A stretch of 64,000 bases of DNA from Actinomyces sp. GTDB lineage: Bacteria; Actinomycetota; Actinomycetes; Actinomycetales; Actinomycetaceae. Positions 34,740-43,028 of the stretch are shown piece after piece. Every line of letters begins with the position of its first letter. Position 1 is the first letter of the stretch. A program made the position numbers and the translations under genes. The stretch lies in the NCBI GenBank assembly GCA_022649165.1, contig JALCNR010000015.1:18016-82015 (forward strand), in the 5' to 3' direction. The notes under the pieces are model-generated. The model saw only the letters and a list, made by a program, of their open reading frames with translations, searched no databases and was not told where the DNA came from.

Positions 34740-36064
34740 GCTCACAGAGAGGATCGAGGCTGCCGCGCTGGCGCCGGGCGCTCGTGGTCGCCGTGGCCGG
34801 GCTGCTCGCGGCGCTCGGAGCGGTGGTCGCGGGCGCCCAGGAGGCCTCCGCCGCTCCGCGGGTCGACTACACCGTCGAGGGCGGCGCCCTGAACGCGGAC
34901 GGCGACACGAAGGTGACGCTGACGGGATCCGGCTTCCAGTCGATCCAGGGCGGTTTCGGCGGCGTCTACGTGCTCTTCGGATGGGTCGACGACCCTGCGG
35001 GCGGCACGTGGCGCCCCTCGGCCGGCGGGATCACCGGCGAGGACTACCGCTACGCCTTCGACGATGAGACCAACCCCGTCGGATATCAGCTGTTCGTCTC
35101 CTTCCCCGGCTCCTCCACCGAGTACGCGGCCAATGGCGGCGAGATCGCCGCCGACGGCACCTGGTCGGCGACGATCATCGTGCCCGGCGCGCGCTTCACC
35201 TCCTACGACCGTCAGCAGAACGAGACGGCGGTGGACTGCCTGTCGCAGCAGTGCGGCATCATCACCATCGGCGCCCACGGGGTGAAGAACCCGAACAACG
35301 AGTCCTTCACGCCGCTGAGCTTCACGGAGGAGGCGGACGCATCGGCTCCCGCCGCCGCCGCGGAGGCGGACGACGCCCAGTCGGGCGCCGTGCCCGCCGT
35401 CCTGCCGCAGGAGACGTCGACGGCTCAGCCCACGGCCGCGCCCGCGGAGACCCCCCAGGCCCAGGGACTGTCCCTGTCGGACCTGCTCCTGTTGATCGGC
35501 GGCATTCTGGGCGGGATCGCGGTCATCGCGCTGGCCGCGGGGACCGGCGGATACCTGGCGGCGAAATCCCTGCTGCTGGGCGTCTCCCCGGCTGCGATGC
35601 AACGCGAGATCGGACGCCGCCAGCGCCGCGCGGACAAGGCGCGCCACAAGGCCGATATGAAGCGGGAGCGCCTCAGGCGCAGGGCCTTCCGGCGCCTGAG
35701 GCGGCAGCGGGACCGGACGGCGGCCGAGGGGCTGGCCGCAGGCGCGGTCGTGGGCTCCCCCTCGGGGCACGCCCCCGACCCGGCGGCGCCCGTCCCAGGC
35801 GGCGGCCCCGAGTGGGTCCCGGGCACGGGGCGGGCGGTCACGCGGCGCTCGCTGATGAGGGACCGGCAGGCCCTGGGCGTCCGCAACGGTCCGGAGGCGG
35901 CGGGGACCCCGGACATCGGCGGGGACACGGACGACGCCGGGCGCACCCAGGTCCTGCAACCGGTGGGCGCGGCGGACCCGGCTGCGGTCGCCGGGGACCT
36001 TCGGGCCTTCTTCGAGCAGGGACAGGACGCCGGCGGCGCCGGCCATGGAAAGGAGCAGCGATGA
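34736..36064 (+). CDS. Ig-like membrane-anchored protein of the haem operon, function unknown
   Basis: Protein of 442 residues lying inside the haem operon with four-base overlaps on both sides, so almost certainly part of haem uptake. A signal peptide ends near ASAAPR (about 41). An Ig-like beta domain (about 42-205) starts with KVTLTGSGFQSIQGGFGGVY and resembles the middle domain of the first HtaA protein. It has a CLSQQC pair. After a Pro/Ala/Thr linker comes one membrane span (about 242-265). The cytoplasmic tail of about 175 residues is very basic at first (RRQRRADKARHKADMKRERL) and then Gly/Pro-rich. No sorting motif and no HtaA motif are present. I do not recognise a named family for the whole protein. 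Confidence 0.82.
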   Translation: MSSQRGSRLPRWRRALVVAVAGLLAALGAVVAGAQEASAAPRVDYTVEGGALNADGDTKVTLTGSGFQSIQGGFGGVYVLFGWVDDPAGGTWRPSAGGITGEDYRYAFDDETNPVGYQLFVSFPGSSTEYAANGGEIAADGTWSATIIVPGARFTSYDRQQNETAVDCLSQQCGIITIGAHGVKNPNNESFTPLSFTEEADASAPAAAAEADDAQSGAVPAVLPQETSTAQPTAAPAETPQAQGLSLSDLLLLIGGILGGIAVIALAAGTGGYLAAKSLLLGVSPAAMQREIGRRQRRADKARHKADMKRERLRRRAFRRLRRQRDRTAAEGLAAGAVVGSPSGHAPDPAAPVPGGGPEWVPGTGRAVTRRSLMRDRQALGVRNGPEAAGTPDIGGDTDDAGRTQVLQPVGAADPAAVAGDLRAFFEQGQDAGGAGHGKEQR

Positions 36065-38538
36065 GCATCGTCACCAGGACCCTCCACGGGGTCTTCGCCC
36101 TCTCCGCGGCGACCTCGGTGGCCGCCGGAGGCGTCTGGGCGTCTGCTCCCGCGCAGGCGGCCGAGGCCTCCGGGGAGCGTGCCGTCTCCGGCGTCTCCTT
36201 CCAGTGGGGGGTGAACGCGGAGTCGGGGGGCGGCGCGTACTACGGGGGATGCAACTTCCTTTCCGCCGGCGAGGCCGGGGACGCGGGGTCCTCTCGGTTG
36301 TGGCAGGCGTCGGATGTGGGGACGCTCTACCAGGCGTCGGAGGGGAACACGAGTGTGCTCAAGCCGGATTCCGAGGGGGATCTGGTGGCGGCGTCGTGGG
36401 AGACGAGGTGCCAGAACCGGTACGGGACGTCGATCGGCGGGAGGACAGCCGGTCTGACGATCACGGGCTCCGGGACGCCGGCGGAGCAGCCGACGTATTC
36501 GGAGAATGTGGTGCGGATCGCGGGCGGGTCGGGGACCTTGGATCCCTCGACGGACTCGGCTCATATCGAGTGGGACGGATCCTTCACCATCGTCTACTAC
36601 GGGGGGATGACCTACTGGAGCATCTCGGATCCGGTCCTCGACGTCGAGAACGGGACCGGGACCATCACGGGCACGGCCTCGGGGATCGGGGCGAGCATGG
36701 ACGACCCGACGCGGTGGGAGCCGCTGGAGTCGATGGAGGACATGCATCTGGCGGATCTCAGCGGTGTCGAGGTCAGCGAGTCGGGGATCGAGGTGACGCC
36801 GGACTTCCTGGGGGTGTCGGTGCCCGATGAGATCAATGGGCGCAATTCGCAGGCGGAGAGGACATCGGCGAACGAGTCGTGGTGGGGGGCGTTCCCGGCA
36901 TCGTGGCTGGAGTTCAACACGCGCACGCAGCAGGACTCGTACTGGTACACGACTGATGGCGGCGCCAAGACGATCCAGCCGCGCAAACCCGCCGCCCCCA
37001 TCAGCATCGCGGTCCCCGACCGGCCGCAGGTGAGCGTGACCCCCGCGGCCGCCTCCCCCGGAGCCTCGGTGAGGGTCTCCGGCGGGACCATGTCCGCCGG
37101 CGCGGCCTACACCGTCGATCTGGCGGGACCGGGCGAGTCCGGCGCGGTGGTCGCCGGTCCGGTGACGGCCACGGCCGACGAGTCCGGCGCGTTCTCCCTG
37201 GATCTCACGGTGCCCGAGGGCGCCGCCGAGGGCTCCTACCGGGTCCGGGTCCTCGATTCCGACGGGAACCTGACGGCATCGGCTGACCTGGAGGTCGAGG
37301 CCGCCGCGCCCCCGGTGGACCCGGACGGGGACGACGACGATGACGGCGGCACGGACGACCAGGGCGACGGATCCTCGCTGCTGGGCACCGCGGTGAACAA
37401 CGCGGTCTTCCGGTGGGGGATGAACGACGAGACGAACTCGAAGTCCTTCTACGGGTCGTGCAACTACCTCTCGGCCGGGCTCGCCGGGAACTCAGGGTCG
37501 GCGCGCGTGTGGTCCGCCTCCGACGTGGGCGCCCTGTACCGGGCGAGCGACGGCAATGTCAGCATCCAGAAGCCCGACGCGAATGGGACGTGGGTCCAGG
37601 CGAGCTGGGACACGCGCTGCCTTGACCGCGACGGGAACGCCGTCACCCTGGGGTGGCGCGAGGACGGTCGGGCCGTCAACACGGAGTCCCAGGTCGTCAT
37701 CGCTGGGGGCACGGGCACGATCGGCGAGGACGGCTCCGTGGACATCCAGTGGACGGGATCGTGGACCGTCGCCTACTACGACGGAATGACCTACTGGTCG
37801 GTGAGCGATCCGAAGCTCACACTCGACGCGCAGGGCGACGGCCAGGTCACGGCCACGGCTTCCGGGTTCGGCACCGACATGGACGACACCTCCAAGTGGG
37901 AGACGCTGCGCTCAACCACGATCGTCCTGGCGGATCTGTCCGGGGTGGACGTGGTCGAGGCCGCGCAATCGCACGGCTTCACGCAGGATCCGGACTACCT
38001 GGGCGTCACGATCGACGATGCTGGCGGGCGCAACGAGCAGGCCTCCCCGACCGGTTCCAACAAAGAGTACTGGGGGTCCTTCCCGCAGTCCTTCATCGAC
38101 TTCCAGGTGCTGACCGGGCAGTCCTCCTACTGGTACACCTCCGACGGGCAGCGGGACCGGGCGAAGGTCGCGTCGCCCTTGTCCGTGGCCTATGACGGCG
38201 TCTACTCGGTGGCCGTCCCCGAGGGATCCCAGGCGGCGTCCTCCTCGCCTGCCGCGACGACGCGCACCTCGACGGCGGCGGGCGGGAAGACCCAGGCGTC
38301 GACCGGAGCCTCCCCGTCCGCCTCCGCCGCCCAGTCCGGGGGCGCCCAGTCCGGGGACGACGGCGCCGCCTCCTCCGCCGCCGTGGGCACCGGCCGCCGG
38401 GACGGCGCCGGGCGAATCGCCCTGGGCGCCGGATCCATCGCGCTGGCCTCCGGCGCTCCGCTGGCGCTCGCGTGGCTGATCCGGCGCAGACTGGAGCTGG
38501 ATCCTGCGGTCGAGCTCTCACGTCGAGGTATGAAGTGA
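36061..38538 (+). CDS. Two-domain HtaA haem-binding membrane protein
   Basis: Surface protein of 825 residues with two HtaA domains. A signal peptide ends near AQAAEA (about 34). HtaA domain 1 (about 40-320) is close to that of the first HtaA protein, including the 191-bp identical DNA. A short Ig-like spacer and an acidic Asp/Gly linker (DPDGDDDDDGG) follow. Domain 2 (about 445-690) keeps VAYYDGMTYWSVSDPKLTL, GSCNYL and TRCLDR but is diverged. A Ser/Ala/Gly linker leads to a C-terminal membrane span and RRRLELDPAV. It lacks an LPxTG or LAxTG motif, so it is held by the span. It probably relays haem to HmuT. It is the last gene of the haem operon. Confidence 0.92.
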   Translation: MSIVTRTLHGVFALSAATSVAAGGVWASAPAQAAEASGERAVSGVSFQWGVNAESGGGAYYGGCNFLSAGEAGDAGSSRLWQASDVGTLYQASEGNTSVLKPDSEGDLVAASWETRCQNRYGTSIGGRTAGLTITGSGTPAEQPTYSENVVRIAGGSGTLDPSTDSAHIEWDGSFTIVYYGGMTYWSISDPVLDVENGTGTITGTASGIGASMDDPTRWEPLESMEDMHLADLSGVEVSESGIEVTPDFLGVSVPDEINGRNSQAERTSANESWWGAFPASWLEFNTRTQQDSYWYTTDGGAKTIQPRKPAAPISIAVPDRPQVSVTPAAASPGASVRVSGGTMSAGAAYTVDLAGPGESGAVVAGPVTATADESGAFSLDLTVPEGAAEGSYRVRVLDSDGNLTASADLEVEAAAPPVDPDGDDDDDGGTDDQGDGSSLLGTAVNNAVFRWGMNDETNSKSFYGSCNYLSAGLAGNSGSARVWSASDVGALYRASDGNVSIQKPDANGTWVQASWDTRCLDRDGNAVTLGWREDGRAVNTESQVVIAGGTGTIGEDGSVDIQWTGSWTVAYYDGMTYWSVSDPKLTLDAQGDGQVTATASGFGTDMDDTSKWETLRSTTIVLADLSGVDVVEAAQSHGFTQDPDYLGVTIDDAGGRNEQASPTGSNKEYWGSFPQSFIDFQVLTGQSSYWYTSDGQRDRAKVASPLSVAYDGVYSVAVPEGSQAASSSPAATTRTSTAAGGKTQASTGASPSASAAQSGGAQSGDDGAASSAAVGTGRRDGAGRIALGAGSIALASGAPLALAWLIRRRLELDPAVELSRRGMK
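36487..36677 (+). repeat. 191-bp exact repeat, copy 2 (in second HtaA gene)
   Basis: Partner of 29380-29570, compared by eye without a mismatch. Shorter identical blocks flank it in both genes, for example at 29641-29703, with variable stretches between. Confidence 0.9.
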
Positions 38539-38542
38539 CACG

Positions 38543-38585
38543 ACGTCAGAAACTGAGTTAGGCTCGCCTAAGGTTCTTCTGACGT
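38543..38585. promoter_or_regulatory. Iron-box palindrome nested in a larger inverted repeat
   Basis: The core TTAGGC-tc-GCCTAA (38558-38571) is a perfect palindrome with DtxR/IdeR character (13 of 19 to consensus when extended). It sits between the perfect 9-bp arms ACGTCAGAA (38543-38551) and TTCTGACGT (38577-38585). The outer arms would make a hairpin ending the HtaA transcript. The inner core would be the operator of the ABC pair that starts 22 bp further on. Confidence 0.65.
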
Positions 38586-38606
38586 GGCGTGTGAGCGGAG
38601 GTCTTG

Positions 38607-40292
38607 GTGAGCAAACCGGTCGTGGTGGCGCTGTCCCTGGGGTCATCCCTCGCCCTGGCGGCGACCTATCTGGCGATCGGGCGCGGCGTCGAGGACATCG
38701 CGTCCGCGCGGGGGCTGGGAGCCGGCACCGTGGCGGCGGGCCTGCTCGCCGCGGCGGCCTCGGCGCTGTGCGCGCAGGCGTCCTCGCGGCTGACGGGCCG
38801 GGCCCAGGCCGAGACCGAACCCGGGCTGCGCCGCAGCGTCGTCTCCCACGTCTTCGCCCTGGGCCCCGCCGAGCGCACCCACGAGCGCACCGGGCGCGTC
38901 GTCTCCTCCGCGACGGACGGCGTCGAGCGCTCGAGCGCCTACTCCGCGACCTTCCTCGCGCCGATGATCGCCTCCCTGCTCACCCCGCTGCTCGTGGTGC
39001 TCCTGATCGCTGCCATCGACCCGCTGGCCGGCGGTCTGCTCGCGATCTCCGTGCCGCTGGTCCCCGCCAGCATCTGGGCCTTCCAGCTGGCCTTCCGCAC
39101 CGTGTCGAGCCAGTACCGGGGGGCGTCGCGGGCGCTGGCCGCCCAGGAGCTCGATGCCATCCAGGGGCTCTCCGCCCTGTCCCTGCTCAACGCGGGCAGG
39201 CCGATGGGCCGGCGCCTGGCCCAGGCGGCCGAGGACGTCCGCCGCCATGTCATGCGCTATCTTGCGGGCAACCAGCTGGTCCTCCTGGTCGTCGACTCCG
39301 TCTTCTCTCTCGGCATGATCACCGGCGCCGTCGGGCTCGCCGCCTGGCGCCTCGACGCCGGGGCGATCACGGTCGGCCAGGCGGTCGCGCTGGTGCTCCT
39401 CTCCTCGATCATGCTGGACCCCCTGGACCGCATCGGGCAGTTCTTCTACATCGGCATGGGTGGCATCGCCGCGACCAAGGAGATCCGGAGGTTCCGCGCC
39501 GAGGCCCCCGCCGTCGTCGACGCCCCCGGGGTGGAGGAGCCCCCGGACGACGAGGACGCGGCCGGCCGCACAACGGGGACGGCCCCGTCGGGAGGACGCG
39601 GCGCCGGCATCCGGTTCGAGGACGTGACCTTCGCCTACGGCGACGCCGCCCCCGTCCTGCGCGGCCTCGACATGGACATCGCCCCCGGGCAGAACGTCGT
39701 GCTCACAGGTCCCTCCGGGGCGGGCAAGACGACACTGGCCTCCCTGGTCCAGGCCACCCGGCGCCCGGACGCCGGCCGAGTCCTCATCGGCGGGCACGAC
39801 CTCACCCGGGTCCCCCTGGCGTGGACACGCGCCCAGATGGGCGTCGTCGCCCAGGACACCTATCTGTTCACCGGGACGCTGCGGGACAACCTGCTCATCG
39901 CCGCCCCCGACGCCGACGACGGTCGGCTGCTGGAGGCGCTGCGGGCCGCCCGGCTGGGCGAGCTGCTCGAACGCCTGCCCGACGGTCTGGACACCCGCGT
40001 CGGGGAGCGCGGACTGGCGCTGTCGGGAGGCGAGGCGCAGCGCGTGGCCATCGCTCGGGCCCTGCTCAAGGACGCCCCGATCCTGCTCCTGGACGAACCC
40101 ACCGCCCATGTCGACCTCACCTCCGAGGGGCAGATCCTCGACGCCCTGCGCGAGGCCGCCCACGGACGCACCACGCTGACGATCTCGCACCGCCAGGCCA
40201 CCATCGAGGACGCCGACCGGCGCCTCGAGATGCGCGGCGGCCGCGTCGAGCCGGTGGCCGGCGCCACGGAAACGGAAGGGGAGCAGGCATGA
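38607..40292 (+). CDS. ABC exporter-fold half-transporter 1 (IrtB/CydC-like)
   Basis: Fused membrane-ATPase half-transporter, 561 residues. GTG 38607 is chosen because GGAGG lies five bases upstream; TTG 38604 is the in-frame alternative. The N-terminal part has about six membrane segments. The ATPase part starts near 333 (IRFEDVTFAYG). Walker A is GPSGAGKTTLAS, the signature LSGGEAQRVAIARALL, Walker B ILLLDEPTAHVD and the H-loop SHRQATI. It pairs with the next gene (ATGA overlap). The iron-box-like palindrome before it and the haem operon upstream suggest siderophore or haem uptake, as by IrtAB. A CydDC-like role in haem/thiol export cannot be excluded. Confidence 0.88.
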   Translation: MSKPVVVALSLGSSLALAATYLAIGRGVEDIASARGLGAGTVAAGLLAAAASALCAQASSRLTGRAQAETEPGLRRSVVSHVFALGPAERTHERTGRVVSSATDGVERSSAYSATFLAPMIASLLTPLLVVLLIAAIDPLAGGLLAISVPLVPASIWAFQLAFRTVSSQYRGASRALAAQELDAIQGLSALSLLNAGRPMGRRLAQAAEDVRRHVMRYLAGNQLVLLVVDSVFSLGMITGAVGLAAWRLDAGAITVGQAVALVLLSSIMLDPLDRIGQFFYIGMGGIAATKEIRRFRAEAPAVVDAPGVEEPPDDEDAAGRTTGTAPSGGRGAGIRFEDVTFAYGDAAPVLRGLDMDIAPGQNVVLTGPSGAGKTTLASLVQATRRPDAGRVLIGGHDLTRVPLAWTRAQMGVVAQDTYLFTGTLRDNLLIAAPDADDGRLLEALRAARLGELLERLPDGLDTRVGERGLALSGGEAQRVAIARALLKDAPILLLDEPTAHVDLTSEGQILDALREAAHGRTTLTISHRQATIEDADRRLEMRGGRVEPVAGATETEGEQA

Positions 40293-42223
40293 CATCGCCC
40301 GTCGCCTCACAGGGGCCCGCGGCCCCGTCCTCGTCGATCGGGCAGGCCCCCGCCCGCCCTGCGAGCGGGGTCTCCGGTGGACCCGGGCCGGACATCGCCG
40401 CGGAGTCGCGCACCGACCTGGCGCGCCGGCTGCTCCGCGTCGCCCGTCCCGTCATCGCCCCGCTGGGCATCTCGGTGGTGTGCCGCCTGATCGCCCTGCT
40501 GCTCGGCGTCGCCCTCTTCGCGGTCGGCGGATGGGCGGTCGCCGGGCGCGCGGGCGGCGAAGCCACCTGGTCCATCGCCGCCACCGTGTGGGTGCTCGTC
40601 GCGATATCGCTGGCCAAGGGCCTCTTCCGCTACCTCGAGCAGTTCTCGGGGCACTACGTGGCGTTCCGCTCCCTCGCCCTGCTGCGCACCTTCTTCTATG
40701 ACCGGCTCGAACCCCAGGCGCCCGCCGCGACCGAGGGGGAGGACTCCGGGGACCTGTTGTCGCGCGTCACGAAGGACATCGACCGCATCGAGGTCTTCTT
40801 CGCCCACACCCTCGCCCCGGGGCTCACCGCGATCGTCGCGCCCCTCCTGGTGCTGTGCTGGCTGGGGGCCTCCGTGTCATGGTGGGCGGCCCTGGTCCTC
40901 CTCCCGTTCCTGGTGCTCGTCGGCGGCGTCGTCCCCCGCCTCGGGGAGGCCTCCACGGACCGGGCGGCGCGCCGGATCCGCGCGTCTCGCGGCGAACTCG
41001 CCCAGCACGTCACGGACTCCGTCCAGGGCGTGCGCGAGGTCCTGGCCTTCGGCAACCAGGAGGCCCGGCTGGCAGGCATGGCGCGCATCGAGAAGCGCAT
41101 CGCCGAGGGGCAGCAGACATCCTCCCGGGTGGTCTCGGCGCGCCGCGGACTCAACCAGTTCCTCCTCGGCGCCGGAATGGTCGCGATGCTCGCCGTCACG
41201 GCATGGCTCCACGCCCGCGGGGACATCGACACGGCCCAGGTCGGGCTGGCCCTGGGCACGGCGCTCGGCTCCTTCGCCCCGATGCTGGCCGTCGAGGACT
41301 TCGCCGCCGACCTCGATCAGGCCTTCGCCTCGGCCCGGCGCGTCTTCGCGGTCACGGAGCGCCGGCCCCTGGTCGCCGGCCCCGAGGCGCGCGGGCGGGC
41401 GCCCGCCGAGTCCGACGGCACCGGAGACATCCTGGTCGACCACGTGACCTTCGCCTACCCGCGCCCGGCGGGGAAGGGGACGGACGAGGGCGGGCCCGGC
41501 GCATCAGGCCCGGGAGGGCCCTCCCGGCCCGTCGTCCTCCACGATGTCAGCGTGCGCATCCCCGCCGGAAGGACCACGGCCATCGTCGGGGCGTCCGGGT
41601 CGGGGAAGTCCACGCTGGCGGCCCTCATCGAGCGGATGTGGGACGTGGACGCGGGCGCGATCCGCCTGGGCGGCGCGGACATCCGCGACCTCGACCTGCA
41701 CCGCCTGCGCGAACTGGTGGCCTACGCCCCGCAGCGCCCCTACGTCTTCAACGACACCGTGCGCGCGAACCTGCTGCTCGCCCGGCCCGGCGCCACGGAC
41801 GAGCAGCTCATGCGCGTGTGCCGCCAGGTCGGGCTCGCCCGGTTCCTGGCCGACGAGCCCGACGGCCTGGACACCCGGGTCGGCGAGATGGGCGAGCGGC
41901 TCTCCGGCGGGCAGCGCCAGCGCCTGGCCCTGGGGCGCGCCCTGCTCCGCGACGCGCCGGTCACGATCCTCGACGAGGCCACCTCCCAGCTGGACCGCGC
42001 GACCGAGGCGGAGGTGCTGGCCGGCATCCGCGCCGCCACCGCCGGGCGGACGCTCATCGTCATCGCCCACCGGATCTCCACCGTCGCCGACGCCGACCAG
42101 ATCGTGGTCCTGGACTCCGGTCGCGTGGTGGAGACCGGCACCTACGCCGAGCTGGTGCCCGCCGACGGCCGAGGCCCGGGCGCCCTCGCCTCCCTGGTCC
42201 GCCGCGAGGCCCGCCCCGCCTGA
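40289..42223 (+). CDS. ABC exporter-fold half-transporter 2 (IrtA/CydD-like)
   Basis: Second half-transporter, 644 residues, with a 45-residue disordered head, six membrane segments and a C-terminal ATPase. Landmarks are SGDLLSRVTKDIDRIEVFFA, DSVQGVREVLAFGNQEARL, Walker A GASGSGKSTLAALIER, signature LSGGQRQRLALGRALL, Walker B VTILDEATSQLD and H-loop IAHRIST. No siderophore-interacting (SIP) reductase domain is fused, unlike IrtA of mycobacteria. A Gly/Pro-rich insert lies just before Walker A. It ends 25 bp from a convergent operon without an obvious hairpin. Confidence 0.9.
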   Translation: MTSPVASQGPAAPSSSIGQAPARPASGVSGGPGPDIAAESRTDLARRLLRVARPVIAPLGISVVCRLIALLLGVALFAVGGWAVAGRAGGEATWSIAATVWVLVAISLAKGLFRYLEQFSGHYVAFRSLALLRTFFYDRLEPQAPAATEGEDSGDLLSRVTKDIDRIEVFFAHTLAPGLTAIVAPLLVLCWLGASVSWWAALVLLPFLVLVGGVVPRLGEASTDRAARRIRASRGELAQHVTDSVQGVREVLAFGNQEARLAGMARIEKRIAEGQQTSSRVVSARRGLNQFLLGAGMVAMLAVTAWLHARGDIDTAQVGLALGTALGSFAPMLAVEDFAADLDQAFASARRVFAVTERRPLVAGPEARGRAPAESDGTGDILVDHVTFAYPRPAGKGTDEGGPGASGPGGPSRPVVLHDVSVRIPAGRTTAIVGASGSGKSTLAALIERMWDVDAGAIRLGGADIRDLDLHRLRELVAYAPQRPYVFNDTVRANLLLARPGATDEQLMRVCRQVGLARFLADEPDGLDTRVGEMGERLSGGQRQRLALGRALLRDAPVTILDEATSQLDRATEAEVLAGIRAATAGRTLIVIAHRISTVADADQIVVLDSGRVVETGTYAELVPADGRGPGALASLVRREARPA

Positions 42224-42248
42224 CCGGGGAGCGGGGACAGAGCGGGAC

Positions 42249-43028
42249 TCAGCGCAGCACGCGGGCCAGGAAATCCCGGGTCCGGGGCTCGCCCGGGTGG
42301 TCGATGACGGACGAGGGCGGCCCCTGCTCGATGATGCGGCCGTGGTCCAGGAACACCACCCGGTCGGCGACCTCCCGGGCGAAGCCGATCTCGTGGGTGG
42401 CCATGAGGATCGTGGAACCGGAGCGCTTGAGCTCGCCGATGAGGTCCAGGACCTCGCCGACCAGCACGGGGTCCAGGGCGGAGGTGACCTCGTCGAGCAG
42501 GAGCAGCTCCGGCCGGGTGGCCAGCGCCCTCACGATGGCGACGCGCTGCTGCTGGCCGCCGCTCAGCCGGTCCGGGTACTCCTGCGCGCGCGACTCCAGC
42601 CCGATGCGCGCCAGCAGCTCGCGCCCCAGGGCCTCGGCCTCCCCGCGCGCCACGTGGTGGACCGCGCGCGCGGCCAGTGTGACATTGTCCAGGACCGTGA
42701 GGTGCGGGAACAGGTTGTACTGCTGGAAGACGACGCCGATGCGCGCGCGCACCGCGTCGGCGTTCACACGCGGGTCCGTGATGTCCTCGCCGGAGAGGAG
42801 GACCTGCCCGTCGTCGACGCGCTCCAGCAGGTTGACGGTGCGCAGCAGCGTCGACTTGCCGGATCCCGAGGCGCCCAGCATGACGACGACCTCGTGGCGG
42901 CGGACCTCCAGGGACAGGCGTCGCAGCACGACGTTGTCGCCGAAGCGTTTGACGACGCCGCGCATCTCCAGGACGGGGACCGCCGCATCGGCCGGGACGC
43001 CCTCGTCGGCGGGGCGGGCGGCGCTCAT
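42249..43028 (-). CDS. Polar amino-acid ABC transporter ATP-binding protein
   Basis: ATPase of a GlnQ/HisP-type importer, 259 residues. Walker A is GASGSGKSTLLRTVNLLE, the Q-loop VFQQYNLFPHLTVL, the signature LSGGQQQRVAIVRALA, Walker B LLLDEVTSALDPVLVGEV and the H-loop MATHEIGFA. All fit the polar amino-acid family closely. ATG 43028 overlaps the permease stop. It is last in the binding protein-permease-ATPase operon. Confidence 0.95.
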   Translation of the reverse strand: MSAARPADEGVPADAAVPVLEMRGVVKRFGDNVVLRRLSLEVRRHEVVVMLGASGSGKSTLLRTVNLLERVDDGQVLLSGEDITDPRVNADAVRARIGVVFQQYNLFPHLTVLDNVTLAARAVHHVARGEAEALGRELLARIGLESRAQEYPDRLSGGQQQRVAIVRALATRPELLLLDEVTSALDPVLVGEVLDLIGELKRSGSTILMATHEIGFAREVADRVVFLDHGRIIEQGPPSSVIDHPGEPRTRDFLARVLR

